Origin: Treponema sp. UBA3813
GTDB taxonomy: Bacteria; Spirochaetota; Spirochaetia; Treponematales; Treponemataceae
Assembly: GCA_002368605.1 (NCBI GenBank)
Contig: DFEB01000031.1
Location: forward strand, 1,938 to 65,937
DNA length: 64,000 nt
Direction: 5' to 3'
Under the pieces are notes generated by a model. It did not search any database. It saw only the letters and a program-made list of their open reading frames with translations, and was not told the origin of the DNA. Of this stretch, positions 17,527 through 26,259 are shown in pieces. Both the position numbers and the translations under genes were made by a program. The number at the start of each line of letters is the position of its first letter. Position 1 is the stretch's first letter.

Positions 17527-19464
17527 TTAATTCCAAATCTTAAGATCTGTAGCAATTCCAATCAAATCATCTTTATCAAGTGAAGTTTCAGAATTTGAAT
17601 CAATTGAAATAACATAAGATTTCGTTGAGAAAGAAATTTCTCTTTGATTTTCATTTACGAGATACCAGCCATCAGCTCCCTGAATTGAAATCGGATGGTT
17701 AGATTCGGTAACTTCTGAACCATTTTTTGACTCTGTGAAAGTTTTATGCACGCTTTTCGCATTGAAATCATAATCCAAATCATAGAATCCGACATTCACA
17801 AGCGCATTTTTCTCAAGCAAAACTGCGCGAGAAAGATAATGTCCGACAATCGGAACCGCCCAATCTGCATTATTTCGTGATATTGCATAACTATCACCAA
17901 TCTTTGTGAAATTAAATCCTACAAAGTCACGAGAAACAATCTCATTTGCATCAGGAAGCACGAAGAGAGTTTTCCTCAACTGAGGATAAGCAAGCAATGA
18001 TTCGCCTTTAAATAAATCATTAAGGAAAACTTCAAATTTTTCCTGAGAGAAATCCTTTGTCTTGATTGTGAGGAAGAGTTTTTCACTGTCATTTACACCG
18101 TGAAGGACCAGTTCTCCAGCTTCATCATAAATTGAACATGCAAAAACTCCGTGCTCTGACTTCAAATCAATCTTTTTTATCGGTTCAGAGTTTACAGTTC
18201 CGAAAGTATAGTCGTCAGCCGTTGCAAGGAATACGCTTACACCCTGACCCATAAGAACATCATAATAATTAGCAAGAGCCGCAGCATGCATTAAAGATTC
18301 ATCAGAACCAACATAACCATGAACAGAATCAAAATTATTCGGCTTTTCCAGACATTCCATATATTTGTCATGATCAAGCACAAGGAAACCGTCAATCTGG
18401 AAATCTTTGTTCACAGGGAAATTCTTAAGAATCAAATCAACGGCAGGCGAAATATTTTTCGGGTATTCATACAATCCGTCATCAAATGTAATCTTTTCCG
18501 TCGCAATAACCGTATCATATTTCTCGATTCGAGTCCAAATTGTATTGTAGTCAGATATTTCAGTGTCAAAAACTCCTTTATCGGCAAGCTGATTTTGAAG
18601 AGCTTCGGCTTCCTCACGAGTAGCAAAAGCCCCAGCATGTAAATTAAACGAGAAGAATGTTTTGTTGTCGAATGTGTTAACGAGATATGAGTTAAAGCCG
18701 AGTTCTGTCAGACGATTTTTATCATTCTCTGCAAAGTCCTTATACTTGTAGCTTCGAACTGCAACAGAATAAGGTCTCTGCTCAGAAAGGATTTCACTCT
18801 CTTTGGTGTTTTTTTCAAGGACATTTTCTTCCCCGACTTTTGGATTTACGACTTCTTCTGTTTTTGGAGGATTTTTTTCCTCTTTCTCCTCTTTTACAAT
18901 AAGTGGCTCAACTTCAGCCTTTTCGACAGGAGCTTTTGCAGGAATTTCTTCCACGCTTTTTACTTCTGGTTCCTCAGGAATCGGCTCGACTTCCCGCACA
19001 GGTGCTTGAGGAGCCGTTTTCGCTTCTGCCTTTTTGACAGGAACTGGCTCTGCTTTCGGCGCTGGAACAGGAACAGGAGCTACCTTAGGTGCCGGCTTTG
19101 GAGCAGGCGTAACAGTTTTAACTTTTGGAGCTGCGGCTTGTTTTTCTGCACGGCAAACCCAAAATCCTTTTAATCCCAATTCTTTTACGAACGAATATTT
19201 TTGAACTTCATCGCGATATTTTCGGGCATCTTCGATTTTTTTGAATTCTTTTGAAAGAAGAACGCGGTAATAATCTTCACTATTAACCTTGGTTCTATAT
19301 ACAAAAGCTGCGACACTTTGATTCTCAAGTCGCGTTACCATTGTCTCTGCATTCTTCAAATTTTTATACGAAGCAACACAGACATGATATCCATCCGCAA
19401 ATGCCCCGAAAACGAGAATATTCAAAAGAAGAAAAGAAAGCAAAAACTTGAAAGACTTTTTCAT
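17527..19464 (-). CDS. Periplasmic protein with two SPOR-like domains
   Basis: 645 residues with a signal peptide (FLLSFLLLNILVFGAFA). A SPOR-like domain occupies 24-105 (YHVCVASYKNLKNAETMVTR; KGFWVCR). A Pro/Lys/Glu-rich stalk (107-230) precedes a second SPOR-like unit (YSVAVRSYKYKDFAE; AGAFATREEAEALQNQL). The last 340 residues form a domain I do not recognise. SPOR domains bind denuded glycan at division septa, so a role in wall or division is plausible. A TAGGGGG site precedes the ATG, but the terminator of the GH28 gene sits directly before it, so its own promoter is not obvious. Confidence 0.75.
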   Translation of the reverse strand: MKKSFKFLLSFLLLNILVFGAFADGYHVCVASYKNLKNAETMVTRLENQSVAAFVYRTKVNSEDYYRVLLSKEFKKIEDARKYRDEVQKYSFVKELGLKGFWVCRAEKQAAAPKVKTVTPAPKPAPKVAPVPVPAPKAEPVPVKKAEAKTAPQAPVREVEPIPEEPEVKSVEEIPAKAPVEKAEVEPLIVKEEKEEKNPPKTEEVVNPKVGEENVLEKNTKESEILSEQRPYSVAVRSYKYKDFAENDKNRLTELGFNSYLVNTFDNKTFFSFNLHAGAFATREEAEALQNQLADKGVFDTEISDYNTIWTRIEKYDTVIATEKITFDDGLYEYPKNISPAVDLILKNFPVNKDFQIDGFLVLDHDKYMECLEKPNNFDSVHGYVGSDESLMHAAALANYYDVLMGQGVSVFLATADDYTFGTVNSEPIKKIDLKSEHGVFACSIYDEAGELVLHGVNDSEKLFLTIKTKDFSQEKFEVFLNDLFKGESLLAYPQLRKTLFVLPDANEIVSRDFVGFNFTKIGDSYAISRNNADWAVPIVGHYLSRAVLLEKNALVNVGFYDLDYDFNAKSVHKTFTESKNGSEVTESNHPISIQGADGWYLVNENQREISFSTKSYVISIDSNSETSLDKDDLIGIATDLKIWN

Positions 19465-19474
19465 GATTCCCCCT

Positions 19475-19506
19475 AATAAAAAAGCACCCGCATTACACGA
19501 GTGCTT
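19475..19506 (-). terminator. Terminator after the GH28 gene, adjoining the SPOR gene start
   Basis: Minus-strand arms AAGCACTC and GGGTGCTT (8 bp, one G-U) with a 9-nt loop and T6. The T run ends about 11 bases before the start codon of the SPOR gene, so read-through would control that gene. Confidence 0.8.
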
Positions 19507-19547
19507 ATATTATCGGCAGAATTTCACACGATTTTAAGTTTATTTAT

Positions 19548-20903
19548 TTATTCGTAAATAAATGTTTCTTTTGGTCCGTCGATTCGAACATTCTCGAATT
19601 TTGCGCCAGGTGCATTTCGGACTCGGAAAGATTTTACGGTAACTTCCGGCAAGCCGTAGAACATGTCGCTTTCCATTGGCGAACGGTCAGAAGACTCGTC
19701 CGTGGTGAAGTGACAGTCACGGATTTCAAGATTGTCGATTGGCATTTCCGGCAAACCGACGATGAAGCCTGCGCTTGCCTTGCAGTTTTTGCCCGTACAG
19801 CCGATGATTTTTACATCGTGGATACGGGGCGTTTCACTGGTGACAGGCTGCTTATCCAAAGAGAAAAGCGGTGATTTTGTGTCAGTGATGCCGCACTTGT
19901 AATACATGTTCATTGCGATCGGGCAGAGAGTGTCGTCCATGACAAGGTCTTTAAGCTCGATGTCGAACAAATCTCCGCCACGACCGCGACGGCTCTTGAT
20001 TCGGATTCCCCGGTCAGTGCCGCTCAAGTCACAGTTTTCGGCGTGAACATGCTGGATTCCTGCAGCTGTTTCTGAACCGAGAACGATACCGCCGTGAGCA
20101 AAGCGGACAGTGCAGTCTTTGATTGTGACATTTACGGTCGGTTTGTTGACGCGGATTCCGTCGGGGCCAGAGCCAGATTTGAGACAGATTCCGTCATCGC
20201 CTACAGCAACATAGCAGTTGAGGATTTTTACATTCGTACATGAATCAACATCGATTCCGTCTGTGTTTGGTGCAGAATAAGGATTTTCGACTTTGAGGTT
20301 CTGTAAAGTAAGGTCGTCCACATAAAGGGGATGAATCGTCCAGAAAGGAGAATTCTTGATTGATACGCCTTCAAGAACAACTTTCTGGCAGTTGATGAAT
20401 TCGATGAGAGAAGGTCTGAGGAACTGAGTTTCTCGGCCGCCGCCGCCACCAGCCTGATTTTCGTAACCAGGATTCATTTTTGCGAGGGCAAGCTCATAAG
20501 ATTCCATAGGCTTTTTCTGACCAGAAGCTTTTTTTGCCTTTACAAGCTTCCACCAAGAATTTCCGTTTCCGTTGATTGTGCCTTTGCCAGTAAGGGTGAC
20601 ATTTTTGCAGTCTGAGGCTCGGATAAGGGCGTGCATTGCGTAACACTCAACGCCTTCCCAGCGAGTGAAAGCAGGAGGATACGCGGTCGGGTCTGTGATG
20701 AAAGAAAGTTCCGCGCCTTCTTTAAGCTCCAATGTTGAATTTTCAACCAAGTCGATGGGACCCGTCAGCCAGGTACCCGCATCCACTACAAGCTTTCCAC
20801 CGCCGTTTTTCGCAAGCTCTTCAAAAGCCGCTTTAAATGAATTTGTATTGTCAAAAACACCGTCGTTCTTGCCACCAAAGTCAGAAATATTTAATTCAGT
20901 CAT
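19548..20903 (-). CDS. Glycoside hydrolase family 28 polygalacturonase, cytoplasmic
   Basis: 451 residues with the right-handed beta-helix pattern of GH28. Active-site motifs are all present: NTD at 213-215, GDD at 235-237, AHGG at 269-272 (His) and RIK at 301-303. The enzyme hydrolyses alpha-1,4-galacturonic bonds of pectin. There is no signal peptide (MTELNISDFGGKNDGVFDN), so it probably acts on imported oligogalacturonides, perhaps exo-wise. The start is supported by the standard beginning of the family. The pectinesterase gene lies upstream on the same strand, which suggests joint pectin breakdown. Confidence 0.93.
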   Translation of the reverse strand: MTELNISDFGGKNDGVFDNTNSFKAAFEELAKNGGGKLVVDAGTWLTGPIDLVENSTLELKEGAELSFITDPTAYPPAFTRWEGVECYAMHALIRASDCKNVTLTGKGTINGNGNSWWKLVKAKKASGQKKPMESYELALAKMNPGYENQAGGGGGRETQFLRPSLIEFINCQKVVLEGVSIKNSPFWTIHPLYVDDLTLQNLKVENPYSAPNTDGIDVDSCTNVKILNCYVAVGDDGICLKSGSGPDGIRVNKPTVNVTIKDCTVRFAHGGIVLGSETAAGIQHVHAENCDLSGTDRGIRIKSRRGRGGDLFDIELKDLVMDDTLCPIAMNMYYKCGITDTKSPLFSLDKQPVTSETPRIHDVKIIGCTGKNCKASAGFIVGLPEMPIDNLEIRDCHFTTDESSDRSPMESDMFYGLPEVTVKSFRVRNAPGAKFENVRIDGPKETFIYE

Positions 20904-21000
20904 AGTATATCCTCATATTCACTTTTTTGGATTTTACTATTATATACAGTATTTCTCGCGTGAAAAGGCAAGATTTTGATATGATTTTGCATTTTTGCGA

Positions 21001-21960
21001 TTAAAGGCGCACTATTGAAAGCAGCTTTTGGACTTCTTCCTCCGTCATGGTGTAGCCGTGCTTTTCCTGTAAGGCAGTGTCGTAATCGGAGAGAGTGCCG
21101 TCAGCGTGGAGGATTTTCGTTCCGTACTCCCGCCAGCCCCATAGGGCACTTCCTTTTTCGGGATAAACGGCTCGCGTGCCATCTTCGTCAGTCCAAAGGG
21201 CAAGGTCGTACAAGTCAGAAATGCGACAGTTGATGAGAGCGATTGAATCCCAGCGGTCAAGGCTGTCTGGCTTTCCAGTTCCTTGTGAGCGACCGATGTA
21301 AATTCTGGCCTTTTTGCCCCGGTCATCGGCAGTGAAGTCGCAGTCGATAAAGACGAATCCCGGCTTTGAATTCCATGCCCGGCTCTGGAGAACATAGGCT
21401 GGTCGGTCTCTTCCCCGGTTGTCGTCGCGGGTGTGAAGGGTGCACTTTTCAAAGACAGAATAATTGCAGTAGCCCCAGATAAAATCCACATCGCCAGTGA
21501 CATAGCAATTCTTGAAGTGAGAAATTCCCTTCACATGAATCGTGTCCTGGCGGCTTAAAAAGCGCATTCCCTCGCAAAAAAGCTTTCCCGTCTGACAGTG
21601 AAAGCAAATCGCTTCCGCCTGATTACCAAGAGAAGCGTCGTCACAAGTTTTGACATGAGTGTTTTCAATAGTAAAATTTTTAAGCGTTACGGAAGTGCAT
21701 TTTTCGCCAAAAGTAAGAACGGCCCTGTTTTCAGTATCTTTGTGGAAAGCCTCGCAATTTTCGCCACGGAGAGCGCAGCGGGAAGAATCCCCGGAAGCAC
21801 TCTCAATCACCAGCGGGTTTGGCAGATTGTAAAAAATCCGCTGGTGCTCCAGCCCCTTATGCTCGCCATCCTCAAGCAAAATATGAACAAGCTCGCTTGA
21901 AGGAGAGATTTGAGAAAAAAAATCTGCCAATGAATCTTTAGTTGTAAGCGTAATTTCCAT
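21001..21960 (-). CDS. Pectin methylesterase (CE8), cytoplasmic
   Basis: 319 residues from the ATG at 21960. A longer GTG start at 21990 would overlap the kinase gene and has no ribosome binding site. CE8 signatures: SRQDTIHVKG (Q138, D139), GDVDFIWG with the catalytic D159, and YIGRSQGTG (R224) replacing the common LGRPW. The enzyme removes methyl groups from galacturonan and releases methanol. No signal peptide is present, so it should act on intracellular oligomers, as for the GH28 neighbour. The start lies 2 bp after the stop of the cytidylate-kinase-like gene. Confidence 0.88.
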   Translation of the reverse strand: MEITLTTKDSLADFFSQISPSSELVHILLEDGEHKGLEHQRIFYNLPNPLVIESASGDSSRCALRGENCEAFHKDTENRAVLTFGEKCTSVTLKNFTIENTHVKTCDDASLGNQAEAICFHCQTGKLFCEGMRFLSRQDTIHVKGISHFKNCYVTGDVDFIWGYCNYSVFEKCTLHTRDDNRGRDRPAYVLQSRAWNSKPGFVFIDCDFTADDRGKKARIYIGRSQGTGKPDSLDRWDSIALINCRISDLYDLALWTDEDGTRAVYPEKGSALWGWREYGTKILHADGTLSDYDTALQEKHGYTMTEEEVQKLLSIVRL

Positions 21961-21962
21961 AA

Positions 21963-22601
21963 TTAATTTCTTGCCAGCTCCACAATCCACTTTGCGGTGG
22001 CTTCGATTCCGGCGCTGGTGCTGTTAATCATCATGTCGTAGTTTTTTCGGTCGCCCCAGATGTTTTCGGTGAAAGTGTTATAGTGATTTGCACGGCGTTT
22101 GTCGATTTGGATAATCGTTTTTTTGGCGCAAGACTCGGTTTCCTTGTAGATTTCCTCGATTCGTTTGACTTTTGCGTCGATGTCAGCGTAGATGAAGACA
22201 TTGAGCAAGTCATTGTTGTCGATTTGGTCAGAAGTTGAGAGAATATAGTCCGCGCAGCGACCGACAATTACGCAGGGCTTTTCCGTGAGACCCAAGATGA
22301 TTTTTCGCTCGGCATTGAAAATCTGGTCTGCAAGGGGAAGATTTGCCTGACCAACAGGCTGCCCCACGCCGCCCGCACTGGTTCCGGCATAGCTGGTTCC
22401 CAAAAGAAGATTGTAAAGCCAGCCAGAAGAAAGATTCTGCTCGGTTTTTTTGATGAAATCGGCAGAAAGACCGCTTTCCTTTGCCGCCATGTCGATGATT
22501 TCTTTGTCGTAGAAGGCATAGCCCAGCTGTTCGGCGACCATTTTGCCAATCAAGCGACCGCCTGACCCATACTCTCGGCTGATTGTAATATATTTTTTCA
22601 T
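21963..22601 (-). CDS. Cytidylate kinase-like family protein
   Basis: 212 residues. The start MKKYITISREYGSGGRLIGKMVA is the typical nucleotide-binding loop of the cytidylate kinase-2 family (variant P-loop GSGG), and IVGRCADYIL and KTIIQIDKRRANHY complete it. These proteins are related to CMP kinases but their substrates are often unknown. It has a good GGAGG site. It is packed against the pectinesterase gene on the same strand, so the pair, and possibly the GH28 gene, are co-transcribed. No functional link to pectin is evident. Confidence 0.85.
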   Translation of the reverse strand: MKKYITISREYGSGGRLIGKMVAEQLGYAFYDKEIIDMAAKESGLSADFIKKTEQNLSSGWLYNLLLGTSYAGTSAGGVGQPVGQANLPLADQIFNAERKIILGLTEKPCVIVGRCADYILSTSDQIDNNDLLNVFIYADIDAKVKRIEEIYKETESCAKKTIIQIDKRRANHYNTFTENIWGDRKNYDMMINSTSAGIEATAKWIVELARN

Positions 22602-22673
22602 GATTTGCCTCCATTTATAGATTTTTAACGGAAGTTATTATATCATAGAATTCTGAAAACGGGGGATAAAAAA

Positions 22674-23021
22674 ATGACAGGATACGAAAAAATCGCGATT
22701 CTTCTTACGGAACTGGGAAGCGAAACCAGCGAGAAAATTCTTTCGATTCTAAAACTTTCTCCTGCCCAAATGAACAAAATCAGCAAAAACATCATGACGC
22801 TGGGAAGCTACAATCCCCGCAACCTGCTCCATGTCCAGCGAGAAACAGCCGTCCTAGAAGAAGTAAAAAAATTCGGCGAGTTGCGTGGCATTTACCGTGA
22901 AGTCGCTCCGCAAAACGGCGGATTTATCATGGTTGACGACAATCTTGAAAATCTCAAAAAAGAAATCCCAAAAAGCCCAGAAGATGTGGCCAATCTGCTC
23001 CGTGGCTGGCTTGACAGCTAA
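22674..23021 (+). CDS. Small FliG-N-like protein
   Basis: 115 residues. YEKIAILLTELGSETSEKILSIL followed by LSPAQMNKISKNI resembles the N-terminal domain of the flagellar switch protein FliG (KAAILLxxLGxExxxxxxxxL...), and the end SPEDVANLLRGWLDS resembles the linker that follows. The middle and C-terminal FliG domains, including the torque-generating ARM-C part, are missing. A GGGGG site precedes the ATG. Treponemes often have extra FliG-like genes; this short version might interact with FliF-like partners. Function is inferred only from this likeness. Confidence 0.5.
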   Translation: MTGYEKIAILLTELGSETSEKILSILKLSPAQMNKISKNIMTLGSYNPRNLLHVQRETAVLEEVKKFGELRGIYREVAPQNGGFIMVDDNLENLKKEIPKSPEDVANLLRGWLDS

Positions 23022-23030
23022 GGCCAAAAT

Positions 23031-23105
23031 GAGCCGATAAATTTAAAATTTGAGCCGATAATTTACATTTTTCCCTTGACATTCGCAAAAATGAGCCGAT
23101 AAAAT
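23031..23105 (+). promoter_or_regulatory. Promoter and three phased GAGCCGATAA repeats before the HipA-like gene
   Basis: Direct repeats of tGAGCCGATAA begin at 23031, 23052 and 23093, so they are spaced 21 and 41 bp, on one face of the helix. The promoter is TTGACA (23076-23081), 18 bp, TAAAAT (23100-23105); the third repeat overlaps the -10 box and the ATG follows after 5 bases. Binding of a repressor to the repeats would block the promoter. The HTH at the end of the encoded protein is the obvious candidate. Confidence 0.7.
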
Positions 23106-23110
23106 TAGTC

Positions 23111-24532
23111 ATGGCTCTGGAGAACAAACTCTTCATTTTATACAAGAAAAACATTCCCATTCTTCTCTTTGAACAGGACAAGGATGAATACATCGTTGCC
23201 ATAAAAAAGATTTTCAATCTGCGCCATCTTCCGCCCCATCTTTTTACAAATGGAATCGCATCCGAAGAAAACGAATACGGTCTTTGCCAGAAGCTAGAGG
23301 AATTCTTCAACAACCGCATGATTCCTTACACCCGCCGGGATTTCCGCACCATGCTTTCCGAACTTGAGCTCAAATCAAACGAAGAACTTGCAAGAAAAAG
23401 CTACTATTTAAGTCTTTCCGACCAGTACTGGATTTGCAATATGAGTGACATGGGCAGAATCTGGTGGGAAGACATCAATTTTTTCACCAACGACTATGAC
23501 GATGCAATCGGGCTGCGCTTAATGAGCGCATCTAAAGCCCTCAACAAACATTCAAATTCTCTTTCTCCAGACAACACCACTAACGGCGAGCTTCCCAAAC
23601 GCTGGGTTCGCAAAAACGGAAAGAATTTTCTCGAAAAGGCAGGAACAGGCACCGAACAGCAGGAAGCCCTCAACGAAGTGCTTGCAAGCGAAATCTGCCG
23701 CCGTCTCAAAATCAATTATGTCCCCTATGAGCTTGAAATCCGTGACGAGCAGTATTTTTGCATTTGTCCAGACATGGTAGACGAAAATACAGAGCTTGTT
23801 CCCATGGAATCAGTCTATCAGGGGCTTCCCCTCAATGACGGAAAATACGATTTTGAAAAGCTTGTCGAACGCTGCGACTTTCTTAAAATTCCCGATGCAG
23901 AAATCAACATTCTAAAAATCATTCTTCTGGATTTTATAATCGCAAACGAAGACAGGCACTCAAACAACCTTGGCTTTCTGCGACATGCCGAAACGCTCCA
24001 GTGGCTGGGTGTCGCCCCGGTCTACGACTCAGGAAAGTCAATGTTCCTCAATAAGGTTGATTTTGAAATTAACGAAATGGCTTCCCCCTGGATTGATTCA
24101 AAGCCCTTTGAGGAAAAGCAGCTTGCGCAATTCAATTCTCTTCCTATGGAAAAACTTTACGGCCTTGTTGACTTTTCGGCTTTGGACGACATTCAAGACT
24201 GGTACAAAAAATTTCTCGCCCCGCTCCGCCGCCTTTCAGAAGACAAAAAAATCGCCCTGGTGCGGAAACTGGGCGAAAGAATCGCTGAGGCACAGAATCT
24301 TCTGGAAGAAAAATACAAGAGCAGCGCGCTCACCATTCCCAAAAGCGAAGAAAAGCCTGAAATTTTGCTTTTACGCCAGATTAAGGAAAATCCCCGCCGC
24401 ACAAAAGAAGAATTCGCAAAGATTCTGGATGTCTCCCGTGCCACAATCACCCGCGCCCTTCAAAAACTTGTCGCCGAGGGAAAAATCACGCGGGTTGGCT
24501 CCAACAAGACCGGACACTGGGAAGTGATTTAG
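23111..24532 (+). CDS. HipA-like kinase fused to a C-terminal winged helix
   Basis: 473 residues. The middle part is a HipA-type kinase: RKNGKNFLEKAG and EALNEVLASEICRRL in the N-lobe, the catalytic loop NEDRHSNNLGF (Asp281, Asn286) and VYDSGKS (Asp306) as metal loop. Residues 1-150 are unlike HipA and unrecognised. Residues 410-473 form a winged helix-turn-helix (RTKEEFAKILDVSRATITRALQKLV) near the Lrp/MarR type. No HipB gene adjoins. HipA kinases phosphorylate translation factors; here the antitoxin-repressor role may be in cis. The promoter has three phased repeats that the winged helix could bind. No Shine-Dalgarno is present. The 3' end overlaps rsmG by 4 bp. Confidence 0.75.
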   Translation: MALENKLFILYKKNIPILLFEQDKDEYIVAIKKIFNLRHLPPHLFTNGIASEENEYGLCQKLEEFFNNRMIPYTRRDFRTMLSELELKSNEELARKSYYLSLSDQYWICNMSDMGRIWWEDINFFTNDYDDAIGLRLMSASKALNKHSNSLSPDNTTNGELPKRWVRKNGKNFLEKAGTGTEQQEALNEVLASEICRRLKINYVPYELEIRDEQYFCICPDMVDENTELVPMESVYQGLPLNDGKYDFEKLVERCDFLKIPDAEINILKIILLDFIIANEDRHSNNLGFLRHAETLQWLGVAPVYDSGKSMFLNKVDFEINEMASPWIDSKPFEEKQLAQFNSLPMEKLYGLVDFSALDDIQDWYKKFLAPLRRLSEDKKIALVRKLGERIAEAQNLLEEKYKSSALTIPKSEEKPEILLLRQIKENPRRTKEEFAKILDVSRATITRALQKLVAEGKITRVGSNKTGHWEVI

Positions 24533-25245
24533 CGCTCAATCACCACCAGATTCCGCTCCCGCTCTTCTTCCACGCCGGAATTTTCTGTAAGGAAAGGCAC
24601 GATGAGCGGGAAAATTTCATATTTCGGTTTTTGCGGAATATTTTCCATTTCTTCTATTATATTCACCTTTTTTGCCTTGTAAGCGCAGAGACAACCCTTG
24701 TCTTTTAAAATCCGCAGAAGAACTTTGGTCATCTTTTTTTCCAATGGGCGGAAAGCACGGAAAACGCATAAATCGAATCGTTTTTGCTCCAGACGCTCAG
24801 CCTGGTCTTCCTCCACGGTGACATTTTTTAGACCCAGAAGTTGGGCGCAGTGATTTAAAAATCCGCAGCGTTTTGTCATGCGCTCAATCAAAGTGAAAGA
24901 AAATTGAGGAAGGGCTGCCGCCAGAGGAATTCCCGGTAAGCCCGCCCCGCTACCGATGTCAGCAAGGGAAAGAGATTCCGCCGCCACGCCAGCATTGATT
25001 TCAAAACGGCTGGCTAAAATCTCGCAAATCTTTGGCAAGGCCGAAAGACTGTCAAGAATATGACGCACGGCGATTTCGTCATGGTCGTCGGTGTTAATCA
25101 AATCGAATTTTGCATTGTATTCCTGAAGAGAGGCGATGTAAGATTCCATTTTTGGCTCCAGCTCCGAAAGAGGCAGGATTGTAATTCCAGAAAATTCGCC
25201 CTTATCAAAACCAAGCTCTACAAGTCCTTCGTGAAGAATGTTCAT
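24529..25245 (-). CDS. rsmG: 16S rRNA (guanine527-N7)-methyltransferase
   Basis: 238 residues. SAM-binding motif LADIGSGAGLPGIPLA, then FTLIERMTKRCGFLNHC and FRAFRPLEKK (the conserved RAF/R-A segment) identify RsmG/GidB. The enzyme methylates G527 in the 530 loop of 16S rRNA. Length is normal. GAGGA lies upstream of the ATG. It is convergent with the HipA-like gene, with a 4-bp overlap. No genes for the usual parA-parB neighbours occur here. Confidence 0.93.
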   Translation of the reverse strand: MNILHEGLVELGFDKGEFSGITILPLSELEPKMESYIASLQEYNAKFDLINTDDHDEIAVRHILDSLSALPKICEILASRFEINAGVAAESLSLADIGSGAGLPGIPLAAALPQFSFTLIERMTKRCGFLNHCAQLLGLKNVTVEEDQAERLEQKRFDLCVFRAFRPLEKKMTKVLLRILKDKGCLCAYKAKKVNIIEEMENIPQKPKYEIFPLIVPFLTENSGVEEERERNLVVIER

Positions 25246-25254
25246 AAAATCCTC

Positions 25255-26259
25255 TTATTTATCCAAAGAAATCAGTAAATCCATGTTCCAGCCCCCCTCA
25301 TTTACACGGAGAGTCACGAGATTTCCAGTGCGGTCGGCGATAAGCGAGTTTTTCTGGGTGAGTTGATAAAGATATGAATACTGATTTTCGTAATCCTGAC
25401 TCACGGCGGGCGTTACGGCGTATTTTGTGATTCCCTTGTCCGTGCCTTGCGCATGGAAGTAAAAATAGAAGGTTTCGTTCCGCGCCTTGTTTTCTGACAA
25501 ATATTTTCGGTCACCAGTAAGCAAAAAAGTTCCGTCAGTTTCAAGCTCTGAAAAATAGATTTTTTTGCAGGTTGAGAGGATGTCGTAACCGTTTACGATA
25601 AAACGCAGGATTTTCGGCTCTTTTTTCGTGATGTTTGAAAATGTATTTTGGCCCGCACTTTTGTCGCTCAGGCTGGCATTCTCCGACTTTTCGCCAGAAT
25701 TATTCATCTGATTTTTAAGCTCGGTGAGTTCGGAGAGAATTTGCTTGAGAGTCGTAGAATCCACCGTGTTTGCCGTGACGGTTTTCTGTGCCGAAAGCAA
25801 CTGATTCTGGAGATTTGAATTTCCCCGCCCCAATAAGCCCGAAATCTGAGAGAAAATTCCCAGATTGTTCATTGAAGAAATATCGTCGGCGGTGAGTCCG
25901 TTGAGGGCAGATGAAGCGTTTTGTGCGATTGCGCTTGCCTTTTGCGCCTGAGACAAAGCCTTTTCCTGTGAAGAAGAAGCCGTAGACGAAGATTGATTCT
26001 GACTATCCGCCCCGGAAGTTTGGCTTTGGCTTTGCGCGCTTTGGGAATTTCTGTTTCGATTCAAATTTGGATTATAGAAATCACTTCGCCCCGGAGTGTA
26101 AAATCCGCTTCCCACGCTGGGCATGGAAACAGAAGGCATTTCAGGCATTGAAATCGACGGAGAAGTGTTCCCGGTGCTTTTTTGAGTTGTCTGCGCAGAA
26201 AGTGCCGTGCTTGCCAGCAAAAGCAGAATCTTACAGCTGTTCCAAACTTTCTTCGACAT
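25255..26259 (-). CDS. Secreted hypothetical protein, Ser/Gln-rich
   Basis: 334 residues from the ATG at 26259, which has AGAGG seven bases upstream and starts MSKKVWNSCKILLLLAS, a signal peptide ending at ALSAQ. Residues 30-110 are rich in Ser, Gln and Asn; 110-190 look helical; the last 130 residues (PKILRFIVNGYDIL...) form a compact beta-rich domain I do not recognise. It overlaps the end of the upstream gene by 29 bp, so the two are translationally linked. I assign no function. Confidence 0.6.
   Translation of the reverse strand: MSKKVWNSCKILLLLASTALSAQTTQKSTGNTSPSISMPEMPSVSMPSVGSGFYTPGRSDFYNPNLNRNRNSQSAQSQSQTSGADSQNQSSSTASSSQEKALSQAQKASAIAQNASSALNGLTADDISSMNNLGIFSQISGLLGRGNSNLQNQLLSAQKTVTANTVDSTTLKQILSELTELKNQMNNSGEKSENASLSDKSAGQNTFSNITKKEPKILRFIVNGYDILSTCKKIYFSELETDGTFLLTGDRKYLSENKARNETFYFYFHAQGTDKGITKYAVTPAVSQDYENQYSYLYQLTQKNSLIADRTGNLVTLRVNEGGWNMDLLISLDK

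Noticed and set aside
23031..23102. Three short repeats considered as a CRISPR array
   Set aside because: The units are 10-11 bp with unequal spacing (21 and 41 bp) and lie in a promoter; no cas genes are near.
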